A stretch of 64,000 bases of DNA from contig NZ_CANMFF010000001.1 of NCBI RefSeq assembly GCF_947497005.1, forward strand, positions 412,918-476,917, written 5' to 3'. Below the pieces are notes generated by a model. The model had not been told where the DNA came from. It did not search any database and was given only the letters and a program-made list of their open reading frames with translations. A program made the translations under genes and the position numbers. This DNA is from an uncultured Ruegeria sp. Lineage in GTDB: Bacteria; Pseudomonadota; Alphaproteobacteria; Rhodobacterales; Rhodobacteraceae. Within the stretch, counting starts at the first letter, position 1. Each line of letters begins with the position of its first letter. Shown here piece by piece: positions 9,331 through 18,348 of this stretch.

Positions 9331-11103
9331 ATGACGACAGATCAGATCATTCTTTTTGCCCTTTTCATCACAGTTTTCGGAATGCTGCTTTGGGGTCGGT
9401 TTCGATACGACCTTGTGGCCTTTGCCGCGCTGATGATCGGCGTTGTGCTGGGCGTCGTGCCGGTGAACGACGCCTTTGCCGGGTTCGGCCATCCGGCGAC
9501 CATCATCGTGGCGTTGGTATTGGTGGTCTCTGCCGGTCTGGTCCGGTCGGGTGCTGTGTTCCTGATCACTCGCACTCTGGTCGATGCGTCGCGGGGCCTT
9601 GGCGCACATATCGCCCTGATGGGCGGCATCGGCGCGGTTTTGTCGGCCTTCATGAACAACGTGGCAGCCCTTGCACTGCTGATGCCGGTCGATATCCAGA
9701 CCGCGCGCAAAGCAGGCCGGTCTGTTGGTCTGACCCTTATGCCGCTGAGCTTTGCCACCATTCTTGGGGGGATGGCGACGCTGATCGGAACCCCGCCGAA
9801 TATTATTATTGCGTCCATCCGCGCCGAGACCTTGGGCGAGCCCTTCCATATGTTCGATTTCGCACCCGTCGGTGGGCTGGCGGCCATCGCGGGCCTTGCC
9901 TTTGTCTCTTTGGTGGGTTGGCGGCTGATCCCCAATCGCGGACCGCAAACCGAGACGTCTGAAGCGTTGGCAGAATATATCGCCGAGTTGACCATCCCGC
10001 CGGCCTCCGCGCATATCGGCAAGCGGGTCAGTGAGCTTTATGAAGTCGCCGAGAAATCCGACGTGGCCATCCTTGGTCTGATCCGGGATGGCAAGCGACG
10101 TTATGGTCGGTCGGCCCATGCCACGCTGAAAGACGGCGACGCACTGGTTCTGGAAGCCCGCCCCGAGGCGCTGGACGAATTCCGCGCTGCGCTCAATCTG
10201 GATTTCTCGGACACGCGGCGTCAGGAATTGCTGACGGCTGAGGGCGACGGGCTTGAAGTGATCGAAGTTGTCGTACCGGAAAGCGCCCGCATCACCGGTC
10301 GCACGGCGCAGGGTCTTGGCCTGGCCTGGCGGCAAAGCACGGTCCTGATGGGTATCTCGCGCCAGGGGCGCCGGATCTCTGAACAGGTCCGCAAAACCGA
10401 GGTTGAGCCGGGCGATATCCTGCTGCTGCTCTGCCCCCGTGATCGCGCTGTGGATGTAACCGACTGGCTGGGCTGTCTGCCACTTGCGGAACGCGGGCTG
10501 AACGTAACCGCCAATGACAAGGCCTGGTTGGCCATTGGCCTGTTTGCTACGGCCGTACTGGCAGCCAGTGTCGGGCTGATCTACCTGCCAGTTGCCTTGG
10601 GCCTGGTCGTCATTACTTATGTGCTGACCAAGATCATGCCGATCGCCGACATCTATACCCACATCGAGTGGCCAGTGGTTGTGCTGCTAGGATCAATGAT
10701 CCCGCTTGGTAGCGCTTTGGAGACCTCGGGCGGCACGGAACTGATTGCCAACGCTCTGATCCAGCTGACTGATGGCCTGCCCGCCTGGGCCATACTGACC
10801 GTACTGATGGTCGTGACCATGACGCTGTCGGACGTGCTGAACAACACCGCCACCGCCATTGTTGCCGCCCCGGTCGGTATCCAGATGGCCCGCACGCTTG
10901 AAGTGTCGCCCGATCCGTTCCTGATGACTGTAGCCGTTGCAGCATCGGCTGCGTTCCTGACTCCTATCGGACACAAGAACAATACGCTGGTTCTGGGCCC
11001 CGGCGGTTACAGGTTTGGCGATTACTGGCGCATGGGATTGCCGCTGGAAATCCTGATCATCACCGTTTCCGTTCCTGCCATCCTTGTCTTCTGGCCACTG
11101 TGA
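9331..11103 (+). CDS. SLC13-family permease with two TrkA-C domains
   Basis: This 590-residue inner membrane protein belongs to the divalent anion:sodium symporter group. Two membrane blocks (about residues 1-185 and 395-590) enclose a cytoplasmic part with two TrkA-C (RCK-C) domains at about 205-290 and 300-385. The permease signature GPGGYRFGDYWRMGLPLE is near the C-terminus. The ATG at 9331 is preferred over one at 9316 because the protein then starts directly with the first membrane helix. Members transport sulfate, dicarboxylates or similar anions. A second member of the same architecture is at 15305-17083. The amidotransferase gene follows after 16 bases. Confidence 0.88.
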   Translation: MTTDQIILFALFITVFGMLLWGRFRYDLVAFAALMIGVVLGVVPVNDAFAGFGHPATIIVALVLVVSAGLVRSGAVFLITRTLVDASRGLGAHIALMGGIGAVLSAFMNNVAALALLMPVDIQTARKAGRSVGLTLMPLSFATILGGMATLIGTPPNIIIASIRAETLGEPFHMFDFAPVGGLAAIAGLAFVSLVGWRLIPNRGPQTETSEALAEYIAELTIPPASAHIGKRVSELYEVAEKSDVAILGLIRDGKRRYGRSAHATLKDGDALVLEARPEALDEFRAALNLDFSDTRRQELLTAEGDGLEVIEVVVPESARITGRTAQGLGLAWRQSTVLMGISRQGRRISEQVRKTEVEPGDILLLLCPRDRAVDVTDWLGCLPLAERGLNVTANDKAWLAIGLFATAVLAASVGLIYLPVALGLVVITYVLTKIMPIADIYTHIEWPVVVLLGSMIPLGSALETSGGTELIANALIQLTDGLPAWAILTVLMVVTMTLSDVLNNTATAIVAAPVGIQMARTLEVSPDPFLMTVAVAASAAFLTPIGHKNNTLVLGPGGYRFGDYWRMGLPLEILIITVSVPAILVFWPL

Positions 11104-11119
11104 CGGGTAAAGGCTGCAC

Positions 11120-11854
11120 ATGAAACGCTTTTTGATCCTGCAATTGCGCCCCGAAACAGATGCATCCGATGCTGAATATAACTCGATCCTGAACCGGAGC
11201 GGGTTGTCGCCAGAGCAGACGCACCGTATTCGTCTGGATTGCGAAGGTCTGCCGGAAGGGTTGGACGTCACCAATTACGCCGGTGTCATCGTGGGAGGCG
11301 GGCCGGGCTGCGTCAGTGACGATCTGGCAACCAAATCCACTCTGGATGCGCGGATCGAGGCGGAGATCATGGGGTTGATGCCGCAGATCATTGCTCAGGA
11401 TCACCCGTTCATGGGGTGTTGCTATGGGCTTGGCATTCTGGCCGCGCATCTGCACGGCGAAGTCAGCAAAGCCAGATATAGTGAGCCTGTGGGACCATCA
11501 ACCTGCCATCTCACCAAAGAGGGGCGGAAAGATCCACTGACTGCTGAGCTGGAGACGACGTTTGACGCTTTCGTTGGTCACAAAGAGGCAGTGCAGGCCC
11601 TGCCTGACGGCTGTGTTCACCTTGTATCCTCAGATCCCTGCCCATTTCAGATGATCCGCTGGGGGCAGAACGTGTACGCTACGCAGTTCCACCCCGAAGC
11701 TGACGCCCAGGACTTTGAACAGCGCATCAATATCTACAAGAATCACGGCTATTTCCCGCCTGAGGACGCTCAGAGACTGATCGACAAATGCCATTCGGCC
11801 GATGTCTCTCAGCCCGGTGAAATCTTGCGCTGTTTCGTTCGGCGATATGAATGA
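11120..11854 (+). CDS. Class I glutamine amidotransferase-like protein (GMP synthase-like)
   Basis: This 244-residue protein has the triad glutamine amidotransferase fold. The nucleophile cysteine is in MGCCYGLG near residue 100 and the histidine-glutamate pair is in ATQFHPEAD near residue 195. It lacks the ATP-pyrophosphatase half of GuaA, so it is a stand-alone amidotransferase-type protein acting on an unknown substrate; gamma-glutamyl hydrolase activity is possible. It starts 16 bases after the SLC13 permease with an ATG and probably shares its transcript. The partner enzyme, if any, is not in the window. Confidence 0.85.
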   Translation: MKRFLILQLRPETDASDAEYNSILNRSGLSPEQTHRIRLDCEGLPEGLDVTNYAGVIVGGGPGCVSDDLATKSTLDARIEAEIMGLMPQIIAQDHPFMGCCYGLGILAAHLHGEVSKARYSEPVGPSTCHLTKEGRKDPLTAELETTFDAFVGHKEAVQALPDGCVHLVSSDPCPFQMIRWGQNVYATQFHPEADAQDFEQRINIYKNHGYFPPEDAQRLIDKCHSADVSQPGEILRCFVRRYE

Positions 11855-11927
11855 CCCAACGGCGCTGTTGCCTGCGCCTCGCCCCCTCGCTTAGGCTGAT
11901 CTGACGCAACTTTGGGAGGAGTTGTCC

Positions 11928-12785
11928 TTGGACCTGCTTATTAACGTTGGCCTGCCGGTTTCGCTGGCCATTATCATGTTGTCTCTGGGTATCGGGTTGG
12001 AGACCGCTGATTTCCGCCGTGTCCTGAGCCGACAACGCGCCTTTGCCATCGGGGCCGTTAGCCAAGTCGCTCTTTTGCCGATTGCTGCCTTCGTGACGGT
12101 AAAGCTTTTTGCGTTACCGCCTGAAATCGCAGTTGGTTTCATGCTGCTCAGCTTTTGCCCCGGCGGCGTGACCAGCAACATTCTTTCAAAGCTCGCCAGA
12201 GCCGATGTGGCGCTGTCGGTCAGCCTGACCGCGGTGATCAGCCTGCTGTCGATGATAACAGTTCCGATCCTGGCCGCGTGGTCGATCGGGCATTTCATGG
12301 GCGCAGAGGCACCCGAGGTATCGATCACCGGGCTGGCTATTGCTCTGTTCCTGATCACCACGTTACCGGTTGCGGTTGGCGTCGGAATTCGCAACTTTGC
12401 AAGAGGGTTTGCAAACCGCATCGAAGCCGGGCTGTCGACCCTCGCAACGGCTCTTTTTGTTTTGATTGTTGTCGCCGCGCTGGCCGCCAACTGGAAACTG
12501 TTTGTCGACAACCTCGGCATCATGGGCGCGGGTCTGATCTCGTTAAACGTGGCTTTGCTGTTGATCGGTCTTGGGCTGGCGCGCGCCGCAAACCTGTCGT
12601 GGAACGAGTGTAAGACCGTTTCCATCGAAACGGGAATTCAGAACTCCACACTGGGCATTACACTTGCCGCCCTGATCACAAACACTGACAGTGGGTTAAG
12701 CCCGCTGGCCCTGCCCTCGGCCGTCTATGGCATAACGATGTACGCCGTGGTTCTGCCGTTTCTTGTCTGGTTCCGCCGCCGCTGA
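11928..12785 (+). CDS. Bile acid:sodium symporter (BASS) family protein
   Basis: This membrane protein of about 285 residues has nine or ten hydrophobic segments and the family-typical FCPGGVTSNILSKLARADVALS stretch in the first half, with IETGIQNSTLG in the second. Such proteins take up organic anions with sodium. No ATG is well placed: a TTG at 11928 lies 7 bases after GGGAGGA and is the best start, while another TTG at 11922 is only 1 base away from it. The FAD dehydrogenase gene follows after 11 bases, suggesting uptake and oxidation of the same compound. Confidence 0.85.
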   Translation: MDLLINVGLPVSLAIIMLSLGIGLETADFRRVLSRQRAFAIGAVSQVALLPIAAFVTVKLFALPPEIAVGFMLLSFCPGGVTSNILSKLARADVALSVSLTAVISLLSMITVPILAAWSIGHFMGAEAPEVSITGLAIALFLITTLPVAVGVGIRNFARGFANRIEAGLSTLATALFVLIVVAALAANWKLFVDNLGIMGAGLISLNVALLLIGLGLARAANLSWNECKTVSIETGIQNSTLGITLAALITNTDSGLSPLALPSAVYGITMYAVVLPFLVWFRRR

Positions 12786-12796
12786 AAGGACAGCTT

Positions 12797-14458
12797 ATGA
12801 CGAATAACACTGCAGATGCGATTATCGTCGGAGCTGGCCTTGCCGGTTTGTCGGCCGCGGCAGAACTGAGTGACCGGGGCAAGAAGGTGATCATCGTCGA
12901 TCAGGAACCCGAGAGTTTTCTGGGCGGTCAGGCCTTCTGGAGCCTGGGTGGCCTGTTCATGGTCAACACGCCGGAACAACGCCGTATGGGTATCCGGGAC
13001 AGCCGCGATCTGGCGCTGCGCGACTGGATGGGCAGCGCGCAGTTTGATCGTGAGGAAGATAGCTGGCCTCGTAAATGGGCCGAGGCCTATATCGAATTTG
13101 CCGCTGGCGAAATGCGCCCCTGGTTACATCAGATGGGCCTGCGTTGGTTTCCGGTGGTGGGCTGGGCCGAGCGTGGCGGGTCCTATGCGGATGGGCATGG
13201 CAATTCGGTCCCGCGCTTTCACATCACATGGGGCACCGGCCCCGGTGTGCTGGAACATTTTATTCGCCGCGTCCGGGACCATGTCAGCGCCGGACTGATC
13301 CAGATGAAATTCCGCCATCAGGTCAGCCATATCATCATGCAAAACGGCACCACCAAAGGCGTCTCAGGCGAGGTGCTGGCCAATGATACCGCCCAACGCG
13401 GCGGCAAAACCAACCGCGACGAAGTGGGTGAGTTCGAGGTTTACGCGCCTTCTGTCATCGTCACCTCTGGTGGAATTGGCGGCAACTTTGAAATGGTACG
13501 GCAGAGCTGGCCCAAGGATCGTCTGGGGGACCCGCCAAAGGATATGGTGGCAGGCGTGCCCTTTCACGTCGATGGTCGCATGATTGCAATCAGTGAAAAG
13601 GCAGGTGGCCATGTCATCAATGGCGACCGCATGTGGCATTACACCGAAGGCGTGCGTAACTGGGATCCGATCTGGCCCGCCCATGGCATTCGCATCCTGC
13701 CCGGCCCCAGCTCGATGTGGTTCGACGCCAAGGGCAATCGTCTGGAACCACCCTGCCTGCCGGGGTTCGATACGCTGGGGACACTGCGTGAAATCCTGAA
13801 AACCGGATATGAATTCAGCTGGTTTGTCCTGACCCAGAAGGTGATCAAGAAGGAGTTCGCCTTGTCCGGATCTGAACAGAACCCCGACTTCACTTCAGGC
13901 AGTTGGAAAGAGGTTATCCGTCAACGCATCCTGTCAGGATCCAAGGCAACTGCCCCGGTCGAGGCGTTCAAGGATAAGGGTGAGGATTTTGTCGTTGCCA
14001 ACACATTGACTGAATTGGTCAACGGCATGAACCATCTGGGCGGGGGTCTGATAGACGAGGCCCATTTGCGCGCTCAGATCGAAGCGCGTGACTCTCAGGT
14101 CGACAACCCTTTCTCGAAAGACGCGCAGATGATGGCGATCCTTGCAGCGCGCAATTATCGTGGAGACAAGCTGATCCGCACCGCCAAACCGCACAAGTTC
14201 CTGGATCCGTCCAACGGCCCGTTGATCGCGGTCAAGCTGCATGTACTGACACGCAAGACGTTGGGTGGTCTGCAGACCAATCTGGACAGTCAGATGATCG
14301 GAGTGGATGGGCAGGTAGTCCCCGGCCTGTTCGCAGCAGGCGAAGTCGCCGGGTTCGGCGGCGGCGGCTATCATGGATATAACGCGCTGGAGGGAACGTT
14401 CCTGGGCGGCTGCATCTTTTCAGGTCGCAACGCCGGGCGATCCAGGGCCGTCGCCTGA
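12797..14458 (+). CDS. FAD-binding dehydrogenase (fumarate reductase/KstD-like)
   Basis: This 553-residue flavoprotein starts with the dinucleotide-binding motif AIIVGAGLAGLSAAAEL. It continues with GGQAFWSLGGLF and AERGGSYADGHGNSVPRFHITWG, stretches seen in a conserved group of uncharacterised FAD-binding dehydrogenases related to fumarate reductase and ketosteroid dehydrogenases. The C-terminal FAUGEVAGFGGGGYHGYNALEG-type flavin motif is present (with alanine at the third position). No signal peptide is visible, so it is cytoplasmic. It probably dehydrogenates a substrate brought in by the neighbouring BASS transporter; the compound is unknown. Confidence 0.88.
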   Translation: MTNNTADAIIVGAGLAGLSAAAELSDRGKKVIIVDQEPESFLGGQAFWSLGGLFMVNTPEQRRMGIRDSRDLALRDWMGSAQFDREEDSWPRKWAEAYIEFAAGEMRPWLHQMGLRWFPVVGWAERGGSYADGHGNSVPRFHITWGTGPGVLEHFIRRVRDHVSAGLIQMKFRHQVSHIIMQNGTTKGVSGEVLANDTAQRGGKTNRDEVGEFEVYAPSVIVTSGGIGGNFEMVRQSWPKDRLGDPPKDMVAGVPFHVDGRMIAISEKAGGHVINGDRMWHYTEGVRNWDPIWPAHGIRILPGPSSMWFDAKGNRLEPPCLPGFDTLGTLREILKTGYEFSWFVLTQKVIKKEFALSGSEQNPDFTSGSWKEVIRQRILSGSKATAPVEAFKDKGEDFVVANTLTELVNGMNHLGGGLIDEAHLRAQIEARDSQVDNPFSKDAQMMAILAARNYRGDKLIRTAKPHKFLDPSNGPLIAVKLHVLTRKTLGGLQTNLDSQMIGVDGQVVPGLFAAGEVAGFGGGGYHGYNALEGTFLGGCIFSGRNAGRSRAVA

Positions 14459-14471
14459 CGTCCTAACCTGG

Positions 14472-15209
14472 TTATTTGCGCACCAGTTTGATCACAGGCT
14501 CGCCCTGAGCATCCAAAAGAGCCAGTGCGTTGCCTTGCATTGCGAAGGTCGTGACGCTTTGCATCGCTTTCAGAAACTGCCGCTCGACCTCGTCCATCGG
14601 AGGCGGGCACGCCATGAGCGTTGCGGCCATATTGTCCGGAAACTCGATCCGGTTGGCAGAAATCTCTGCCTGACCACTGAATCGGTTGCAGCCGCCATTG
14701 CCCGAAAATGCACCGCCTTGCCCAAAGGTAAGCTCGGGGCGCTTTTCAACTTCTATCGGCGCACCATTGAGACCTGACGCGACCCATTCAGTGTTTTCCA
14801 GCATCGCTGCCTCCTGCTGTTGAACCTGTATCATCAGCAATTCAGCAGCATTCTCTGCCTCATTTTTCAGAACCGGATACACTGTGTCAGTTGTGAACAG
14901 CAGCTTTTGCCCCTGCGTCACCGAGGCGCGCATGGCATAGCTGTGCCCATCCTTGATCAACGCATCATCATAGGTCAGTTCAAACTGCGCCGGCACCCCG
15001 TTCAACGCGTATCGCTGCGCGGCAAGCGTCACGGCCGGAGCATCCGCCAGAGAGACATCCTGCAGCTCGACAAAAAGGGTTGCTTCGGGTGGAAGGGCAA
15101 TACGCTCTCGATAGGTTGCGCTCCCTTCAACTGTCCCAGCAATCGCGACACCGCCCATCACGGTTGCAAATGCTGCTCCTGTAAATGTGGCGCGGCTTGT
15201 CATCAGCAT
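14472..15209 (-). CDS. Exported protein with YbaY-like and META domains
   Basis: This protein of 245 residues has an N-terminal signal peptide (hydrophobic segment around residues 8-25). A domain resembling the YbaY lipoprotein fold follows at about 28-115 (GSATYRERIALPPEATLFVE). The C-terminal META/HslJ-type domain at about 135-240 contains GNGGCNRFSG and LMACPPPMDEVE. META proteins are linked to heat or novobiocin resistance and to surface functions, but the role here is unknown. I chose the ATG at 15209, preceded by AAAGGGGA; an upstream TTG would add six residues. It converges with the FAD dehydrogenase gene. Confidence 0.82.
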   Translation of the reverse strand: MLMTSRATFTGAAFATVMGGVAIAGTVEGSATYRERIALPPEATLFVELQDVSLADAPAVTLAAQRYALNGVPAQFELTYDDALIKDGHSYAMRASVTQGQKLLFTTDTVYPVLKNEAENAAELLMIQVQQQEAAMLENTEWVASGLNGAPIEVEKRPELTFGQGGAFSGNGGCNRFSGQAEISANRIEFPDNMAATLMACPPPMDEVERQFLKAMQSVTTFAMQGNALALLDAQGEPVIKLVRK

Positions 15210-15304
15210 GGCAAATCCCCTTTGCAAATCACATTCACAAAAGATTGTGTGTCATCCAGTATTTACAAGCCTGCCGCGAGCAAAGCGGCAATTCTGCGCC
15301 GATT

Positions 15305-17083
15305 TTATATCGGCCAGATCAACGGGATAAGCAGGGACGCCAATAATCCGACCGTCAGGTTAAGCGGAACGCCCACCTTCATGAAGTCGGTGAATCTGTA
15401 ACCACCTGGGCCATAGACCATCATGTTGGTCTGGTACCCGATCGGTGTTGCAAAGGATGCTGAGGCCGCCACCATGACCGCGACCACCAACGGACGTGGA
15501 TCTATTCCAACGGCTTGCGCCAAACCGATGGCAATTGGGGTGACCACAACCGCGACCGCATTGTTGGAAACCAATTCGGTCAGCACCGAGGTCAACAGGT
15601 AAATCGCCCAGATTATCAGGAAAGGCGGCAAGGTGCTAAGCCCCGGCGCTATGGCCTCGACGATCAGAGAGACTGCGCCGGAACTGTTCAGCGCTGCACC
15701 TATGGCCAGCATCGCAAAGATCAGCGCCAGCAGCCGACCTTCAACAAAGGAAAATGCCTCATCCGCATCAATGCAGCGGGTCGTTAGAACTATGGCGACG
15801 GCCACAATCGACAACAGCAAGATCGGTGCGACCCCCAGTGCGGCAAGGGCGACAATCCCGATCAGCGCGCCAATAGCAATCGGTGCATGGCTGCGACGGA
15901 AGGCGCGAGCCGATGGCTGGGTAACATCCACCATGTCCATTTCAGCTGCGAGCCGCTGAATATCCGCCGGGGCACCTTCCAACAACAGTGTATCACCAAC
16001 CCGGACCACCAGATTATCCAGCTGGCGACCGATATTCTGATTGCGGCGGTGGACCGCCAGCACATAAACGCCATATCGGCGCCGCAGGCGCAGCATGCCC
16101 AGAGACCGCCCTACCATCCGGCATCCCGGTGTGATCAACACCTCGACCGTCTTTGTTTCAACTGCGGAAACCTGATCCACGCGCTTGAGCTCTTTGTTAC
16201 TCTGAAGGCTCAGAAGTTCGGTCATTTCAGTCCGCAAAACCACACGGTCGCCAAGCTTCAGTTCAACTCCCTTGAGGTTACGACGCAAAGACTCGTCCCC
16301 ACGGACCACGTCGATCAGACGTACTCCGGGGCGTTTGAACAGTTGAACACCGGTCACTTCGCGCCCGATCAGGTTACTGTCCGGTGGAATGACCGCCTCG
16401 GTGAAGAACTTCATCTTCGACCGGTCGCTGAGCAGCGACGCCATGCTGTCTCGCTCGGGCAACAACTTGGGCGCAATGAAACGTAGATAGATCATGCCGT
16501 AGATCACCAGCGCGATCCCCAGTGGCGTGACTTCGAAAATCGTGAAGGCTTTCATCCCCTGCGCACGGGCCACACCATCCACCAGCAGGTTGGTCGATGT
16601 GCCGATCAGCGTCAGCGTGCCGCCGAGAATGGCTGCATAGCTCAGCGGGATCAGCAGTTTTGAGGCAGGCACGTTCAATGTGCGGGCAATTTGCACAAAG
16701 ACCGGGATCATGACCACGACAACCGGCGTGTTCGACACGACTGCCGATGCCAGCACGACAAACCCCATGAGCAAACCGATAGCGATACGAGGATTGACCT
16801 GTGCCTGTTTTTGAGCCGTCGACGTAAATGCGTCCAATGCCCCAGTCCGGACCAAGGCCCCCATGATGATGAACATCGCGCCAATCGTCCAAGGCGCGGG
16901 GTTGGACAGAACCGCCAACGCGCTCTGATAGGGCAGGATGCCTGTGACAAGCATCAAGGAGACGCCACCAATGGCCACCACTTCAGTCGGATAAACCTCG
17001 CGCAGAAACATGACGAACATGCCCGCAACGATGAGCAGCGCCAGAACTGCGCTACCCGTGTCTGTCAGTGAAAGGAAGTTCAT
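15305..17083 (-). CDS. SLC13-family permease with TrkA-C domains
   Basis: This 592-residue membrane protein has the same architecture as the permease at 9331. A membrane block is followed by two TrkA-C domains (about residues 200-285 and 295-380) and a second membrane block ending with YGPGGYRFTDFMKVGVPLNL. SLC13 motifs SNTPVVVVMIPV and SNNAVAVVVTPIAIGLA are clear. An in-frame ATG at 17158 would add 25 residues without hydrophobic character, so I prefer the ATG at 17083. The anion is unknown; sulfate or a C4-dicarboxylate would be usual. It stands alone between the META protein and the YmdB-type phosphodiesterase. Confidence 0.88.
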   Translation of the reverse strand: MNFLSLTDTGSAVLALLIVAGMFVMFLREVYPTEVVAIGGVSLMLVTGILPYQSALAVLSNPAPWTIGAMFIIMGALVRTGALDAFTSTAQKQAQVNPRIAIGLLMGFVVLASAVVSNTPVVVVMIPVFVQIARTLNVPASKLLIPLSYAAILGGTLTLIGTSTNLLVDGVARAQGMKAFTIFEVTPLGIALVIYGMIYLRFIAPKLLPERDSMASLLSDRSKMKFFTEAVIPPDSNLIGREVTGVQLFKRPGVRLIDVVRGDESLRRNLKGVELKLGDRVVLRTEMTELLSLQSNKELKRVDQVSAVETKTVEVLITPGCRMVGRSLGMLRLRRRYGVYVLAVHRRNQNIGRQLDNLVVRVGDTLLLEGAPADIQRLAAEMDMVDVTQPSARAFRRSHAPIAIGALIGIVALAALGVAPILLLSIVAVAIVLTTRCIDADEAFSFVEGRLLALIFAMLAIGAALNSSGAVSLIVEAIAPGLSTLPPFLIIWAIYLLTSVLTELVSNNAVAVVVTPIAIGLAQAVGIDPRPLVVAVMVAASASFATPIGYQTNMMVYGPGGYRFTDFMKVGVPLNLTVGLLASLLIPLIWPI

Positions 17084-17170
17084 TCGTGGTATTCTGTCCG
17101 AACCCGGGCCCAAGCGCCTGATGACATGCAGTTTCACGCATTGCGCGCAGCAGAGCAAGCCTGACGTTGA

Positions 17171-17986
17171 TTATTCGAATCCGGCTTGTTCCAGACATCC
17201 CCCGACGCGCACCATACGCACAGATTTCGCCTGACCATTGCGGTCATCCGTTTCCACGAACACGCCGCTCAGCGTGGCTTCGCCGTTTGCTGGGGTAAAC
17301 CGCGCCTTGGGCATACCGGTGATGAACCGGCGCATGGGCTCCTGCTTGTCCATGCCGATGACCGAGTCATAATCTCCGCACATGCCCGCATCTGTCAGAT
17401 ACGCGGTGCCACCCGGCAAAATTTGGGAATCCGCCGTTGGCACATGGGTGTGTGTCCCGACCACAAGGCTGGCGCGTTTGTCGCAATAATGGCCCATCGC
17501 CATCTTCTCGGACGTCGCTTCGCAATGCATGTCCACGATGATGGCTTGTGCCTGTCCGCCCCTCGGATGTGATTTCAGGATCGGTTCGATGGCCGAGAAC
17601 GGGTCATCGAAAGGCCGTTTCATGAAAACCTGCCCAAGCACCTGTACCACCAGAACCTTGCGTCCCCCCGGTGCAGTGAACAGCCGATGCCCTCGCCCCG
17701 GTGCGCCTTTGGCAAAGTTCACCGGGCGCACGATACGTTGTTCTTTTTCGATGTATTGCAACATGTCTTTCTGGTCGAACGCATGATCGCCCAGCGTCAG
17801 GCAATCGGCCCCGGCATCCAGAAGCAATTTGGCGTGATCGCCGCTCAATCCCATGCCGTTCGACGCGTTTTCACCGTTGACCACAACGAAATCCAGTCGC
17901 CATTCGTCGCGAAGGCGCGGCAAATGTTGCTGAACCGCCGCGCGCCCCGCGCGCCCCATGACATCACCAAGAAACAAAATCCTCAT
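17171..17986 (-). CDS. ymdB: YmdB-family metallophosphoesterase (TIGR00282)
   Basis: This 271-residue calcineurin-like phosphoesterase belongs to the YmdB group, whose Bacillus member cleaves 2',3'-cyclic nucleotides and 3',5'-cAMP. The di-metal motifs are complete: MRILFLGDVMGRAGR at the start, VVNGENASNGMGL near 40, GDHAFDQKD near 66, and VDMHCEATSEKMAMGHYCD plus VGTHTHVPTAD in the second half. The ATG at 17986 directly begins the metal-binding motif; an upstream in-frame start would only add unrelated residues. The cyclo-ligase gene lies nearby on the same strand, beyond the opposite-strand DUF333 gene. Confidence 0.92.
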   Translation of the reverse strand: MRILFLGDVMGRAGRAAVQQHLPRLRDEWRLDFVVVNGENASNGMGLSGDHAKLLLDAGADCLTLGDHAFDQKDMLQYIEKEQRIVRPVNFAKGAPGRGHRLFTAPGGRKVLVVQVLGQVFMKRPFDDPFSAIEPILKSHPRGGQAQAIIVDMHCEATSEKMAMGHYCDKRASLVVGTHTHVPTADSQILPGGTAYLTDAGMCGDYDSVIGMDKQEPMRRFITGMPKARFTPANGEATLSGVFVETDDRNGQAKSVRMVRVGGCLEQAGFE

Positions 17987-18117
17987 GATCCGGGTCGTAG
18001 GGGCTGTGCAGGGCAATAACAAGGCGGAACCGTGAAATTTGCGTCCGGTTTCGGGCTTGAATTCACATGCGACCGTGGCAATGTTCTGCCAAACTTTACA
18101 GACAGAAGGAATTTTAC

Positions 18118-18345
18118 GTGAAATCCATAGCAGCTTTGACTTTTGGCCTTGTGGCCGCCTCAAGCGTCATGGCGGCAGGCACAAAAACATCCATGCCCAA
18201 CCCTGCCGCGACCTTTTGCATCGAAAATGATGGCACTTATCAACTTCGGAAAAACGAAGACGGAAGCGTTTTCGGCGTCTGCATCCTGAAAGACGGCACC
18301 GAAGTGGATGCCTGGGACTATTTGCGCAGCCACTTTCAGCAGTAA
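18118..18345 (+). CDS. Small secreted DUF333-family protein
   Basis: This 75-residue protein has a cleavable signal peptide (KSIAALTFGLVAASSVMAAG) and a short mature domain. Its pattern NPAATFCIENDGTYQLRK...GSVFGVCILKDGTEVDAWDYL in essence matches DUF333, sometimes annotated as haemolysin-like without evidence. Two cysteines (about residues 37 and 57) could form a disulfide in the periplasm. The start is a GTG at 18118, seven bases after AGAAGGA; an upstream ATG in frame has no such site. It ends three bases before the convergent cyclo-ligase stop. Confidence 0.82.
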   Translation: MKSIAALTFGLVAASSVMAAGTKTSMPNPAATFCIENDGTYQLRKNEDGSVFGVCILKDGTEVDAWDYLRSHFQQ

Positions 18346-18348
18346 GAC

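Noticed and set aside
9061..10662. Open frame of 533 codons on the minus strand opposite the SLC13 permease and yebC start
   Set aside because: It lies antisense to a clear permease, has a sequence rich in Q, R, H and G without domains, and comes from codon bias in GC-rich coding DNA.
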